DNA of 64,000 bases from Siniperca chuatsi. Its lineage: Eukaryota > Chordata > Actinopteri > Centrarchiformes > Sinipercidae. The notes beneath the pieces were generated by a model that searched no databases, had not been told where the DNA came from, and saw only the letters and a list, made by a program, of their open reading frames with translations. The DNA lies in assembly GCF_020085105.1 (NCBI RefSeq), contig NC_058044.1, positions 25,355,206 through 25,419,205 of the forward strand, in the 5' to 3' direction. Below are positions 11,719 through 25,073 of this stretch, piece by piece. The translations under genes were made by a program, and so were the position numbers. Positions within the stretch are counted from its first letter, which is position 1. Each line of letters starts with the position of its first letter.

Positions 11719-14530
11719 CCCCAGAGGCTCTCTACCACAACGCAGCGCTGTGGAGTGTTTGACAGGCCTTGATCAAAAGAACACTACAGTGCCAACAGAT
11801 CCCATTTACTGTCCCATAAGACTTGGGACAGGCGGCCTAATTAGTCCTCGCTTACTCTGCTGTGCGCGTGTAAGTGTGTGTGCATGTGTAAGCAAGTATG
11901 TGAGTCGCTAAGTGAGAAAGCAGGAAACATTGCGTGCAGGTTTACATCCATGTGTGGGTGCGGCGGTTGAGGCGGATGTGAAGAGAAATGTGCGGCCTTG
12001 TGCTTCTGACTTCACCCGCAGCAGGATGAGCGGTATTATGTTTGTTCGACTGCGATGTGAAACACTAAAAGCTATTCTGCTGATGTTGGGAGGAAATGAC
12101 TCGGATTAATGGCGTATAAACACTCTGATGATCATTTTCAGCTTTTAACTCTAGCTCACTGACACACATGCTGCTTGATTAATTAGCACCCCTGAAACGG
12201 AGAGAGGTTGTAATAACAGTGATTGTAGGCATCTCTCTCACTACTGTAACATGGCTATCTGCACATGGAGAGCAGGGGAAGGCATGTTTGTCACCACTGA
12301 ATACGTTTGAGTCCCAATACAAGGAAAAAACGACTCTCTGATAAATAACTTGTATTACACCAGATACATTCAATTTCTTGTGCATATACAAATGTTAATT
12401 TATTTATATATAACAAAGAAAAAATATGATTCTTTCCAAATTGGTTGAATGATAGGTCTGACACTGTATGTAAAAAGACCAAAACCAACAATTGATCCGA
12501 CTAACAAGTATTTTCTATGTAGTTAAAGCCTACTGTACCTTATTCCTCTGCCGCCGTTCTTGTCCAAAAACGATTAAAAACACATCAGTGAGCCACCCTG
12601 TTGCACTGGCTAACATGTTCCTTTATTTTGATGAACCTGGGCACTGTTGTTTATTTTGAGTGTATCCCACATACACAAAGTCTGCTGCCGTAAATATTCA
12701 TTAAATGTGTATTAATCCGCAACTGAAACTAGTCCACAACAAATGCACTCTTTACTCGTGTTTGAGTAAGGTTTGTTGGGAGATGATTGAGCAGGCCAGC
12801 TCTGTTTCTTCGTTCAAATCTCTGTTTAAAAAACAACATTGACTGCCGTTTTGAAACGGGAAACGAACAGCTGTCTAAAATCCAATGTTTTGCTGACCCA
12901 TCCTTCCACCCCGACCTCCTCCTCATGAGGACTTTCTCACTCTGTAATACCTTCACCTCACTGCCTGCTTTGCTCCCATCATGATTACTGTGGACTCATG
13001 AGGACTTTGTCAACTGTCATTTTGGGGCGCTGGCTGAAATGACTGACGCTGTCATTCTTCTGAGGAGGAAAGTCTCGTCTTATCTCTTCACTCCTCTTTC
13101 TTATAAATTCTTCTGTTGCCTCTGATTTTCTCTCCTGCCCTCATCTCTCTGCTATGTTCTTTAAGTCACACAGTATAACTGCATCACATGAAGATTTATA
13201 AATGCAGTAATATTCATATCCAGTAATATTTTAAATCCAGTGTAATAAGCAATAGATTATATTTAAAGTCACTAGCTCACCATCTAATATTGAGATATTT
13301 GATGATTGATTTCACCCCTCATCCCTCATCCTCTATCTATGTAGCCTGCAGCATCAAGATTTTCACATCCCAGCTGGCAAAACTGTTCTGCAGTCAAAGG
13401 TATCTTTAAACCAAGCCAGCAACCTCACAGTACACTGAATGCAAACTATCAACAACTTTTTCAAGGCCCAAACAAAGAAAAAACAATGTTTATTGTAATA
13501 TTCAATGGGGAATTTGATGAATGTCATTCAAAAAAGACAATGTCTTTTGAAAATGATTGTGTTTTATGGGGAGGGCATTTTTAAAAAACATTGTTCAGCA
13601 TATCAACAATAAAATAAATCGAGAATGTTACAGTGAAACTTGAAAGAGTGTACTTCAGAAAACAGAGAGGTTTGCAGTGTTCCAATATTATTTTAACTCT
13701 AGCACAGACATTTTGCTCTGCTTGATGTCCAGACTTCGAAAAGCCACCTTGCGTTTGGAAACAATGAAGACTTTATCAGTAAAGCTTGCGGCCATCTAAC
13801 CTTGAAGCTCGCAGCCAAGTCAAGTGTCAATCCAAGAAAGTATCAAGTGTCCATCTGCCCACTTGTTCGCCTGCCAACACACAGATGGACGATTTTTGAT
13901 GCTTTTCCATGTTTGAAGAGTCAATAAACTGTTAATCCAAACCCAGCACATACATAGCCGACATTGTTTTGAAAAGCATGTTAGAGCCACGCTGTATACC
14001 AAAACTTGACTTTTTTGGTGCTTCTTCCTTTCTTGCTTCGTCCAAATCTTAGAGCCGACTTAATAAAATCGCACATTATGTCGTCTTCTGTCCAATTACA
14101 TGCCAACAATTGGCAGAGCTTCCCTACTAAGTACACACACATGCATGCCAATCACAGACTGAGCTTGGGTTGTGTCCTGCTATGTACCTCAGTGCACCCG
14201 AAAGCTGTATATTAATGCTGCCTCATAAAATAACCAACCCACTCTCAAAACTAGATGAAAATTACTCCGCAGTCATCTGCAGTGCAAATCTAAGTAGACA
14301 ACACTCATTTACAGAGAGTAGATGGAACACATGTGAAGGTGGAAAACTTCACTAACAATGCTGTGTATTTGCCAGCCATATACTGTACATGTATAACTTA
14401 TAAGAAGTTTCAATTTAAAAATTTTAGGAAGTGAAAATTTGTTTAAAAAAAGTTGATTAAATTTATTACAGGTTTGTACTAAATCAAAAACAGTATTCTA
14501 GTCTACAACATGTAGAACATCTGACATTAT

Positions 14531-14831
14531 TTAAAGGATAAGTCTGGTTAAATCACATCCCCAACCTTTTAATCCTGTTTGTTTAACGTTTTATAAAAAC
14601 TACAGTGCCCAGCTGTCTTAGGAAGTTATTTAGCCTAGTTTTTTAAATGAAATTCTATTTTTGTGGCACATTTTTAAAGATTTGATAGGAACAAATAGAC
14701 TTGGGACTGAGTGCCATAGACAGGGTAGGAAAGTCAGAAAGAACTGGGAGACGGATGAAGGCATTGTTGGTTTTGGTCTTTTCATGGTATTTGTTGACAA
14801 TATACAAAACATCGCCAGCCTTATCCTTTAA
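14531..14831. mobile_element. MITE with TTAA-type termini (family 1)
   Basis: The left end TTAAAGGATAAGTCTGG is matched by the right end, whose reverse complement is TTAAAGGATAAGGCTGG (one mismatch in 17). The element is about 300 bp with no open frame of note. TTAA at both ends suggests a piggyBac-type insertion target, which is inference. The same right-terminal motif 'ggttttggtcttttcatg' recurs near 20840. Confidence 0.65.
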
Positions 14832-17800
14832 CTTAAAAAGTTTACCTATATGCATTCCCTAACCCATCCACTAATAACAATAAACACTCTCGTAGAAAAG
14901 GTTTCAGTCGTAGTCATCTGGACACTGTTTTCAGAATCAAGACGTTTCGGCTCCCATCCGGAAGTCATTCTCAATTGTGAAAAAATTGGACGGGAACTGG
15001 AAATTTAAGCTAATCTGAGTTACATAAGCCCTGCCCTCAGGAGGGAATCTGCCTGAGTATCTGTTAATAGCTAGTTTCACCTGAAACTGACCTAATAGTT
15101 TCAAGATGGCCCAGTGATCAGTAATCAGGCCTATTGTTCTCTGGCTGCATCTACTTCAACAATAAACACTACAAGTGTATAATACTATAATACTACCCAA
15201 CCACATGATCTACAATGTGTTTATTTTCTTGTATTTTAATATCAAAATGCCATTATATTTACTTCCTGGAAATGTTCACAGTAGTCATTTCCACTATTAC
15301 AGTCTTTAACAATCCCCTTCAATCACATACACCCTAAAGCTTTTAAAGTGACGCTGCATTTTTCATTGAACACCCCCAAACTCGGGTTCCTTTTCCTAGG
15401 ACACTATTGATGCATTTGAGAGGATGAAAGTTATTCAGTTTGAAGAATTTGTGACAGCTCAAGGGTATGCATGTATTCTTTCATCAGCTACACTGAATAT
15501 GCGATGAGCTTCACTGACTTTCTCCTTGCGTGTTTGTTATGGTCCAACCCCACTGTTATGCCTTTTTGAACAATTTCTACTTGCAACATTCAGCAGCACC
15601 GCTGAAAATGTTGTTTCCTTTTGACTTTTAAAAATCTACACTGTTGCCAGTGAAACACTCAAGCTGAGATGAGAATCGATCTGAAACCGTGGGTTGGGGA
15701 AACTACCATTTGAAGCCACTATTACCAGCCACTAAGAGATTTAAATGAAATGGAAATGGTTAGATTTGATCACAAGCTGGCTGGTAATGACACTTATCTC
15801 TCCTATCTTCTTTCCAGTGGACAGAATAATGACATCATCTTTTAAGGCCAACATGCTCCTGCTACTCCATAGAGAGCAGCAGGCTTCAGCTGCACATCTG
15901 CTGAACGCAAGAAAAATCCTTAACAGACAAATCCGATTTGAAGCACCTCCATATTGCACAGCTCCAACTTATACTGCCAAGCCAATATATTTGCAGCCAG
16001 GCAGAAGAAAGGCTAGAACATGCTTGTGAGCTGGAGTGGGTGCTAAATATTTCAATAACAGCTCACTGACAGTGAGAAAGAGAGTGAGAGAGCAGGAGTT
16101 GCAGCATGGCTTGGTGCTAGACGCTGTGGGAGCAGCAGTGAGGGGTGACAGGTTGGTACTGGTGTTACATGAGGAAGTGTCTGAAAACATCAGCAATCGG
16201 CCACATAACAACACCAGGAACGTTAAGAGCGAGAAGTGGGCCAAGGCCACACGACACGTTGATCAAAGAGGCTGGGAAAAGGCAACCATCGAGTCTCCAC
16301 TTATTCACCTGCTGGTACAAGGTGTGCATGAGTGGCAGTGAGGCAGGAAGAGACGAGCTTTTACTCTCACAGACAACATGACCGCAGCTGAGGAAACCCA
16401 GCTGAGAATAATGTGAGTTCATACACGGTTTTCATAAATTTATGTATGGAGAAGAGGAATGGGAAGTGTCTTTTAAGATCTGCTGTACATCAAGCAGACA
16501 TGAAATCTAAAAAAAAAAAAAAAAACAGTGGAGAAGGTTTATGGGTGTTGGACAAAGAGCCCATTTTCTTTGAAGAAATACAAGAAACTGTCGTTTATTA
16601 TCATGCTGCCTGGTTCAGTGCTAGTCATACATTTCAAAGTCTGGACCCAAATCATGAAAAACAATGAGGGGAAGCAGCATAGAAACACAAGTCTGGCAGT
16701 TAAATTCCCCCTGCCAACCCATTCTTCACCCAGTCTGCCCCCTGTGTGTCCCAGTTCAGCTGTGCTGGAAATTTGACCTGTGCACACACTTGTATAGATC
16801 ACACATTGTCCCAGGATTGGGACATTGGTCACTTCTTGACAGTAGTAACCAATGAGGCTATCTTGCACCACCCTAAATATCAAGAGGGGAAAGGAACAGT
16901 ATGTTTCTTTTACATTGATCTTCTAACTTATGTTTATGTTTTCCAACCCATGGGTCGTTAATTCGAATGATAATAACTACTTTATGTCATGGCAAACTGT
17001 AGCATGATGAACAAATATGCATTTATATTTGTGCATGTCATACTCTAGAGTGGCTGTGGCTGACAGATATATAATTCAGGATATTATGTAATGCTATGCT
17101 GTCCCAAACTTTAATGAACTGTTATATTTATCTCTCTACATGTTTCTGAGTTGATTTCCAGGCTGGGAAAAATGACATCACACTTAAGAAGGGGACGATT
17201 TCCATGTAACATTGACACTCCATTAACACGTAATGACTTCACAGTTTTCAAACAAGTAAAGCTGTTTCCTGAGTTTATCAGGTTAAGTAGCATGGCTAGT
17301 CACATGCCAGCTAGCTAAATAGGCTACTTAGGTATACTTGGGTAATGTAAACCATCCAATCCATCTGAATTCTTGAGACCTTGTGCTTTGATCATTAACA
17401 TGTTTTTGATCATATACTAATGGTCCATTCTCAACAAAAGCTACTTCTAAGTTTAGCTTTACTTTACTTGAGGGGGCACACAAACGGTGCTAATGTAATG
17501 AAGTATGAATATATTATTGGTTTTGTGCCATCAAGCAACTGATTCAGAGTGAGAGGAACAATTAATGAAGCAAATAGTCTGTAAGAGTATCAAGGAAGTA
17601 ATTAGACATTAAATTGTCCTCACTGGAAAACATGACAGCATTTGTTCGGTCAGTATTCTTCTTTTAAACACAATCTTTTGAGAGAGTTAAGAGAGTGAAT
17701 GAAGAGAGGGAGCTTTGGTAGCGAGAAAGCCAGTGAATCAGAGAAATAAAACGTGATTTTCTGATTGTTTCACAGCGGTCAAGTAGTTTTAGTTGACTAA

Positions 17801-18539
17801 ACTAAACCAGAAAAGGGGTTGCAGTTCAGAAAATACTCAGATGAATTGTAATAATAGTCATTTGTAATGGCCTGCCATTAGCAGTGCCAGATCAGAAAAC
17901 ACACATATTGGTCATTTTGGAAGGCAATTACTAACAAACAGCCTGTTTTGTTGTTTAGGTTGGAGGACTTTTTGTTCATTAACATAGTATCTAGTCGTCT
18001 TTTTGTATGTAACTTATCACATTCAACTACAAAGTCCTTGATTCAGAGTTATTCAGGAACTACTTGTTGGATATTTATTAATTAGTTGATTTGATTTGAT
18101 CTGATTTTGTCCTTAGTTAGTACCTACCCAGGACTTTGTGTACATTATTGTAAGGGGTGGCCATGTCTGTCCAATGCCCAATTTGACAGTGAGAAACAAG
18201 TCAACCTGAGAAGGAAGGGTCTTACCTAAGCCCACTGTAGATAACACCAAACAATACAATAATAAACTGTAAAAACAATTAATACACATATAAAAACCGC
18301 TGCCACTTATTACACTGAAAAACCTGTACAGGAGAAAGACAGGAGAATGTTGTTTTTTAACAGCTTTTATCCTAAAACAAAGCAGACATTTTCCCCAAGC
18401 CCACACTGATGAATTAACATATTAGGATTATTCAGTCCTAGTCTAACTCAGCTATTGATTCAGCTGGAGCAAAGAGCCTGAGGTCGATTTTAAAATGCTG
18501 ATCAGCTGTGTGTTCGAGTTAAGATGTACAATGGAAATA

Positions 18540-19010
18540 AGTCGGGGAGGGGGGGACAGAGGGAGACTGAGAAGGAAGCATAGAGACTGAGACAGAGAGA
18601 GACAGGGAAGGAGTGTGTGTGTGTGAAAGAGGAGAGTGAAGAAACTGAGAAAGAGACAGCGACAAGGAGACAGCTCCCAGCAGAACTCTAAAACAACAGC
18701 GCGTCTTGCTGACGGATGATACGCTGAGGCCGGCTGGCCAGCCATGCGAGCAACCCATTCCCTCCTGAACAACCCGTCACAGAACAGGATCCACATCAGC
18801 AGTGCACGAGAGGAGAGGGAAGGAAAGGAAAGAGAGATGAGAAAGGGAAAAGGAGGGGAAGGGAAGGTCAGAGAGAAAAGGGTTCAAGAAGAATGTGTGA
18901 GAAAGGAGGAGATGGAACGATAAGGGAAATAAGCAGATCGGGGGAGGAAAGACGAGAGGGAGGCGAAGTGAATTAGAGAAGAGGCAAAGGAGATTTGAAA
19001 AGGGCAGTTA
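18540..19010 (+). repeat. purine-rich (GA) low-complexity tract
   Basis: About 470 bases of strongly strand-asymmetric purine sequence made of imperfect gaga/ggaa/aggg words, with a short GT run near 18613-18625 and a less biased part at about 18675-18805. There is no coding signal. Such tracts can be degenerate microsatellites. Confidence 0.7.
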
Positions 19011-19436
19011 AGCCAACTTTCTCAATTATTCATTTAGAAATCAATACAACCCCCATGCAGCAGCGAGCGAGGTAAAAAAAGAAAGAACATCAGAGGAGAA
19101 GAAGGTGGATGATAGAATTTCATGTGATTTAGTTTTTAATTTGTGATCAATTATTTTTGCTTTGGATGCCTGTTATCTCCAAACAGCTTTACTGTACTTT
19201 CTCACGAGTTGGCCCCAGAGTTATTTAAAGAAAATGTTGAGGAAAAGGATGTCGTGGCCTGAGAGGTCAGACTGTTCTCAGATAGAGTGAGTAGAGAGAG
19301 ATAGAGTTAAGCTGACAATTGAAAGACAAAGGAGCATGAGTGTTGTGTGAGGAATGTGTTCTTAAATGACCTGCCTGGATTAAGGGAGAGGGTTGTAAAA
19401 AAGAAAATGGTTGTAAAAATAACAATAAAAATACGT

Positions 19437-19613
19437 CATGGATTTACCTTCCAGAGTGCACTCTTTTTTAATGTGTAGCTGTTAAGTTGTAAGGCTAGGA
19501 AAGCTGCTGACTGGTATAACAAGAAAAAATACACATTAAGTGAGGGCAATAGCCTTTTGTTTGTGATCAGATCAACCCATTAAACCCCCTGACTCATCAG
19601 GTCCTCGCAGCTT
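19437..19613 (+). repeat. dispersed unit shared with 25190-25373
   Basis: It starts 'catggatttaccttccagag' and ends 'gactcatcaggtcctcgcag'. It is nearly identical over about 175 bases to 25190-25373, including 'gtgatcagatcaacccatta'. In the second locus the same unit sits inside another repeat. It is non-coding, with no obvious terminal inverted repeats. Confidence 0.75.
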
Positions 19614-20123
19614 CCTCTCCAAACTTTTCCTTTGTGCGCCGTGGCCAGAGGGATCGAGGGATAGATCTCTTAAATGTCATGAAGACTGATGGCGGGTGTG
19701 TTAAAGTGTGGTGACATTACTGCCTCTACTCTCCCTCTTCCTAAGTCAGGCTTGTCTGCCTTCTGCACTGACATTTCGCTGGCCGTGTTTACGTGGGACT
19801 CGCCAGCCAAAATGCCACTCCAAGATTTATAGCTGTGAACACTGGCTGGTGGAGCGGAGAGAAGGTGCATGCAACCAGGTAGAGAGAGGCAGAGAACAAA
19901 TTAATTTGAGCATTCATTGGTGCGCCATCTTCTCGCTTTCCTTTTTGAACTTTCATCTCCTCTTCCTTTCCTTGATATCCACTGTCATCTTCTCTGTACA
20001 GTGAAAGTCTCCTCCCCTCTGGTCTAGTCCTTTTTTTTGTCCAAAACAACTGATTCTCAGTTTCAGCTTCTCTTCTCTAATGAAAATTTGCATTTTATGT
20101 TTTTCTTTTCCCTCAATTGTTAT

Positions 20124-20905
20124 TTAAAGGATAAGGCCGGCAATAGTCTTTATATTTGCTATTATAAACATATATTTGTTATTGCCCCCCCAAGCATTCA
20201 TATTCTGCGCGCACACCTTCCGGTAAAAAGAGACAACCGAAGCAAAAGAGGCAGACAGAAAGCGGACTGATAAGATGTGGGTTCGAGGTGAGCACCAAGA
20301 CATTGTAGGATTACTCAAACAACACACGCATAACAATATTGTTGGCAGCAAGTTGCGTGTTGTATTGAAGTTTATTATTTCAGAGTTTGTCTGGGGTGAG
20401 AAAAAAAAAGTTTGTAGAACTTGGCTAGCAGCCAACCTCCACATTGCTAGCTGTTATCCTGAGGTCTCTGTCTCTCTTTGGGTTACTTGCTTCACTAAAA
20501 CTAACATTGGTGATGCTAGATAACTAACACACACACACACACTCTCTCTCTCTCACTCACTCACTCCCCACTCAGTCCCCCCTAAAGCATGAGTGAGGAT
20601 TTCGCCCTTGTTTTCAGCTGTGGATAAATCCACATTAGGTGCTCTAGTGAGTATTTCCAGCAACAGGACGATGGATGTGGGATTGACTCAAAGCTGCAGA
20701 GCCCATATAATGAAGAACACCCAGTGCAACAGTGTGGCTATTTGATGTATAATTGATAGTTTTTTTGGACAAGATATATCAGACAATACACACAGACAAT
20801 ACTACACAGACAATACTTGTTGGTAGGATTCATTCATTGTTGGTTTTGGTCTTTTCATGTAATTTGTGTACAATAAGAAAAATATAGAATATTGCCAGAC
20901 TTAAG
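20124..20905. mobile_element. possible degenerate or enlarged member of MITE family 1
   Basis: The left end TTAAAGGATAAGGCCGGCAA matches the terminus of the 14531-14831 element. Near 20838-20895 'ggttttggtcttttcatg...attgccag' matches that element's right end in the expected inverted orientation. The interval is 780 bp rather than 300, so it may contain a further insertion, or the pairing may be fortuitous. The exact right boundary is uncertain. Confidence 0.35.
20527..20566 (+). repeat. compound (AC)n(TC)n microsatellite
   Basis: A short CA run followed by CT and CACT repeats. It is simple sequence with no other feature. Confidence 0.8.
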
Positions 20906-23242
20906 GCCTGGTCACACAAGAAGGTGGCATGTCAAAATTCAAATGCATGTCTTTGCAAACATGTGGTTCTACCAGTTTGGTGACATGGTGACTACTCGCT
21001 GGGCTAGTTGGTAAACTACTGTAGCTGATGGCGAGCTACAGCCTGCCAGGCTAACGCTAGTCAGTAACAAAAACCAAGCTTCTTTCTATTTTCTCAGTTA
21101 ATTCAATAAAGAGTCACTGAACGAGGGAAAAAGCTCTCCAAGCTGTAGCTAACTGTCAGTTAGCAAGATAGTTAGCTTGGTTGATAACGGGACAATAAGT
21201 CCACACACTTTGTTCAAAAGATGTATTAGTGCCATCGACTCCTGTTTCATAATTGTATGAAAACCATTCCTCTTTTATGGAGTAGTTTACTTTGACAGAG
21301 AAAGTTAATTAAAACTGGATGGTGCAACACAGCTAATAAGTTGTGTTAGCTTCACTTTGGACTCTCCGGTTCTCAGTTCCCTCAGAGTTCAGTAGGCTAC
21401 TGTCCAGACAGCTTGCTATTGGTCCACCGCACAAATGTGCGTGTCAAAGTTCACCAAAGTTGAATTCCATGCAAAAAATTCACATGGATTTACCTCATCA
21501 TTACCTCCTTTGAAATGGATATATTTCGCCATGAAATTTCTGCATTTTAATTCTTCAATAGAGCCATTATTAAAAGTATTTTTTTTCTGTTTCATTCCCT
21601 GGAGAGAAACACAAACCATATGACAGGAAAATCTAAAGCGTACACTTGCAATGCAACTTCCCTTCTGCTTTACACACTGTTTTCCTTCTCGTTAAAAGAC
21701 TCTTGTAACATTCCTGGTTAGCAAAATGAGATTCAATGAAAAGAGAAAATTCAGAGGGGAAAATGTTACTGAATGCAGGGCAGAAAAAGAAGAACATGTA
21801 TGAGTACAACTTTTTTCATGGTTCAATGTCACGGACGTGTACCACATAACTCTGCATGGTGATTTCCTTTGAGACAAGAAGTCACATCTCAAGGGCATTG
21901 TTTTTCCTTCCTTTATAGGTTGCATGAAAAACGTCCTTTCTCCCCCCGCTGCGCCATGTGTGACCCACATAAAACAGTCAGAAGGAACAACGGCCAGAGC
22001 CTATGTGCTTACTGTTTGTACACATATCATATGTCACGCCGCACTGAGTGTCATCATCGCATGGTGGGGACATCAACTTTCTGTGTGGGAGCAGCTCTGC
22101 TGTATAATGTGTGGGATGCATCATTCCTCAGCCTCTGCACCAACATCCAACCACCACAATCTGTCAGTGTGAAGAAGTGATCTGTCATGCTGGCAAGGTG
22201 GCACTCTGAGTCCAACTAAAACATGCACTGTGAATTGTTTCTTTATGTGATGAGCTACATCTAACTGACGCCACCTTTTTCCAAGATCCACCTTTCAGGA
22301 ACTAAGAATCAGCCTTGATGTTACTTGGATGAAAATGCATTATTGACATTATTAAATGAGCTTTGGAAACATTTTATGAGCACAGTGGTTCACATAAACT
22401 TCTTACACGTGCTCCTATAATATCTGAAAACCTGAAAACAATTACAGAAACTGGAAACACAAGGTTTTCAACAGCCAGCAACATCATTGTGGTATACTGT
22501 GAGCAGATAGACACCTATAATCCTTCCCCACAGCTGCAACCATTCTGTGCACCACTGCTGCCTGAATGCACACACATGCTAAATGAGAGTAACAAGTATT
22601 GTAGGCTTGTGCTGATTGGTGATCGGATCCTATATCAACGATTGAAAGGATGATCGACATTTGGTTTTTCCTACACCGATATTAAGGCGATTTGAACTAA
22701 CTTACTATCAGAACTAAGAAAAAAATAATCTCTAGAATCTGCAGCCTACTGTGCATTTGAAATGTTTCTGGAGGGGTGTGGGCGAGTTTATTTGTGCTTC
22801 AGAATGTAATCGCTGTGAAACAATCAGAAAATAAAGTTTTATTTCTCTGATTCACTGGCTTTCTTGTTACCGGTGCTCCCTCTCCTCATTCACTCTCTAG
22901 GTCACTCAACCACCGTTGTGTCTCTGTCTGTCTCTCTCTCTCAAACAAATGAACACAAACCAAAGGAAGCTTCTTTTTTCAGCATAGACTGCAAGCCAGA
23001 CACAGACTTCGAAGCTGGGTACACACAAAAAAACATGCGAGGACACAACTGGGAGAGTATCATAGTTTTGTCCATGAACTCAGTGATATTTCAGGCTGAC
23101 TGTTGAGCAGTTTGACCGGTCTGATCGCCGGATTGGCCACCGCAACGTGAAGTCGGGTTGTGTTTCTCCAAAAGTTGATTTCTTGTATAATAACTGCAAG
23201 AAAGTATATCATGAAAGTTAGTACACAGACCTTTCTGTTTGC

Positions 23243-23640
23243 CAGTGGGGGAAAGTTACTAGTAAAGTTACTAGTATATTACTAGTGTACTAGTAAATTT
23301 ACTCACTTTTGAGATACTTGTACTTTACTTGTACATTTTATGCAACTTTATACTTCTAATCCACATTGTACATTTTACTCCACTACATCATTAAGATTAG
23401 ATCCATTCGATGAAGTTTTTATATAAGAAAACATGTGATACACTAATAAATTGCAATGCATTATTAAATATTAAATTACCTAAATATATACAAAGTACTT
23501 TATTCTTGCTACACCTCGAACAACAGTAAAATGATATTTGTATGACGTAAAACTCTTTTAAGGTAATGTATAATATTATAATAATATTAATAGGGACTGC
23601 TTTATGTACATTTTGCTGATAATATGTCTGTAATTTTAGT
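23243..23640 (+). repeat. second copy of the 4315-4760 dispersed repeat
   Basis: It contains 'gggggaaagttactagtaaa', 'gagatacttgtactttactt', 'tttatacttctaatccaca' and 'ttttactccactacatca', in the same order as the copy near 4.3-4.8 kb. There is a local expansion of an ACTAGTA motif near its start. It is non-coding. Confidence 0.5.
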
Positions 23641-24179
23641 TTAAATTATGATAAGACTGGGTTTTATTAATCCTTTAATGCTGGAATATCTAAATGATCC
23701 ACTTCACAGTAGTTATCATATCTTCTCATTTTTCTCATAAGCTCCATTACCAGGTCATCTCTTGTCCTTGTTCCAACACATTACAGCCCACTGCAGAAGC
23801 CTTGTAAGTAAGACAGACCAACATAATTTCCTCTTCCATCCCTGTGAGGTTTCTTCTCCCTCTTGTCTTCCCTCCCTGCCTGCCAGGCTCTAGTCTTTCA
23901 GTCCTGCCTGCTCTCCAGTCATGATGAATGTGGAACAGGGCCCAGCCCAGGCTCCTGCCATTACCCCGTGACAATTTATTACCCTTTATCTGTAGGCACA
24001 ATTAACCCAGGCCCAGGAAATAGGGACTTATCAGTCCTTCATTACCAGGACCTGCCCATGTCCCCATCCCTCCCTGTCACCTGACGCACATACACACACA
24101 CACACACACCCACCTCAGTCTGTTTTTCTTTTTGAATATGGCTCACTGTTTCTCTTACCATCTCCATTATACCCATAGA

Positions 24180-24186
24180 CTCTCTC

Positions 24187-24261
<75 letters not shown>

Positions 24262-24278
24262 GACACACACACTCTCTC
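24180..24278 (+). repeat. compound (TC)n(AC)n microsatellite
   Basis: About 65 bases of TC dinucleotides with one imperfection, followed directly by about 30 bases of AC dinucleotides. It is simple sequence repeat. Confidence 0.95.
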
Positions 24279-24321
24279 TTAGTCTCTGTCCTTTTCACAT
24301 ATCCTTTTGTTCTCTGTCACA

Positions 24322-24552
24322 CACACAAATGTGTCTTAGAGATTGTATTTTTAAACAAAGATGATGAACACCCAGAGTGACATTACAGTGCACGTGTTCT
24401 GATCTGTGTTTTTACAACCAATTACATTTACACACAAATGTGTCTTAGAGATTGTATTTTTAAACAAAGATGATGAACACCCAGAGTGACATTACAGTGT
24501 ACGTGTTCTGATCTGTGTTTTTTACAACCAATTACATTTACACACAAATGTG
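24322..24552 (+). repeat. tandem duplication of a ~109-bp unit (2 copies plus partial third)
   Basis: The unit starting 'acacaaatgtgtcttagag' repeats with a period of 109-110 bases (gtgtcttaga at 24331 and again at 24440) and differs by only a couple of bases. A third start, 'cacacaaatgtg', follows at 24541 and then diverges. The near identity suggests a recent event. Confidence 0.85.
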
Positions 24553-25073
24553 AATAGTTCCTGAGAAACCTGTTGATGATGTGTTCTGGGGATTATGCAG
24601 AGTAATGGAGACACTGTTTCTGAAAACAAATGGTGCTGTGGATTTTTTTTCCCAGTGCTGTGAGCATAAGAAACACAATTCATCTTAATTTTACTAGGTA
24701 TTGGGGTGAGGCAGAAATCTCAAAGCCTTGCCAAATGAAACACAAGATATTTGAATAGTTGGATATCACTTTCTTTCTTTTTTTAAACTTTAAAAAAAAT
24801 TGGGTGAACTTTTTGATACAGATGGGCCAACAACACATCTTTTTCACAGCTGTTGAAATAATCGATTGTCACAAAAATAATTACGTTGACTGAATTTCTT
24901 GATATTGATAAAGTGATTATATTTTGGGGATGAGTATTTTCTGAGGAAATTTTGCATAAAATACATTTCGAGAAGCAAACATTACTAATTTGGATATGAC
25001 TACATTCTTGATTTCACACAGCTACAACAGTTTAATTGTGGCCTTTAAAGCACCTGAAAACTTGATTTCATAT

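Noticed and set aside
15741..16422. Cluster of overlapping frames of 70-100 codons on both strands
   Set aside because: No protein resemblance, no supported splice structure, and frames open on both strands simultaneously; treated as chance.
24042..24380. Frames made of Ser-Leu or Arg-Glu repeats
   Set aside because: They are translations of the TC/AC microsatellite.
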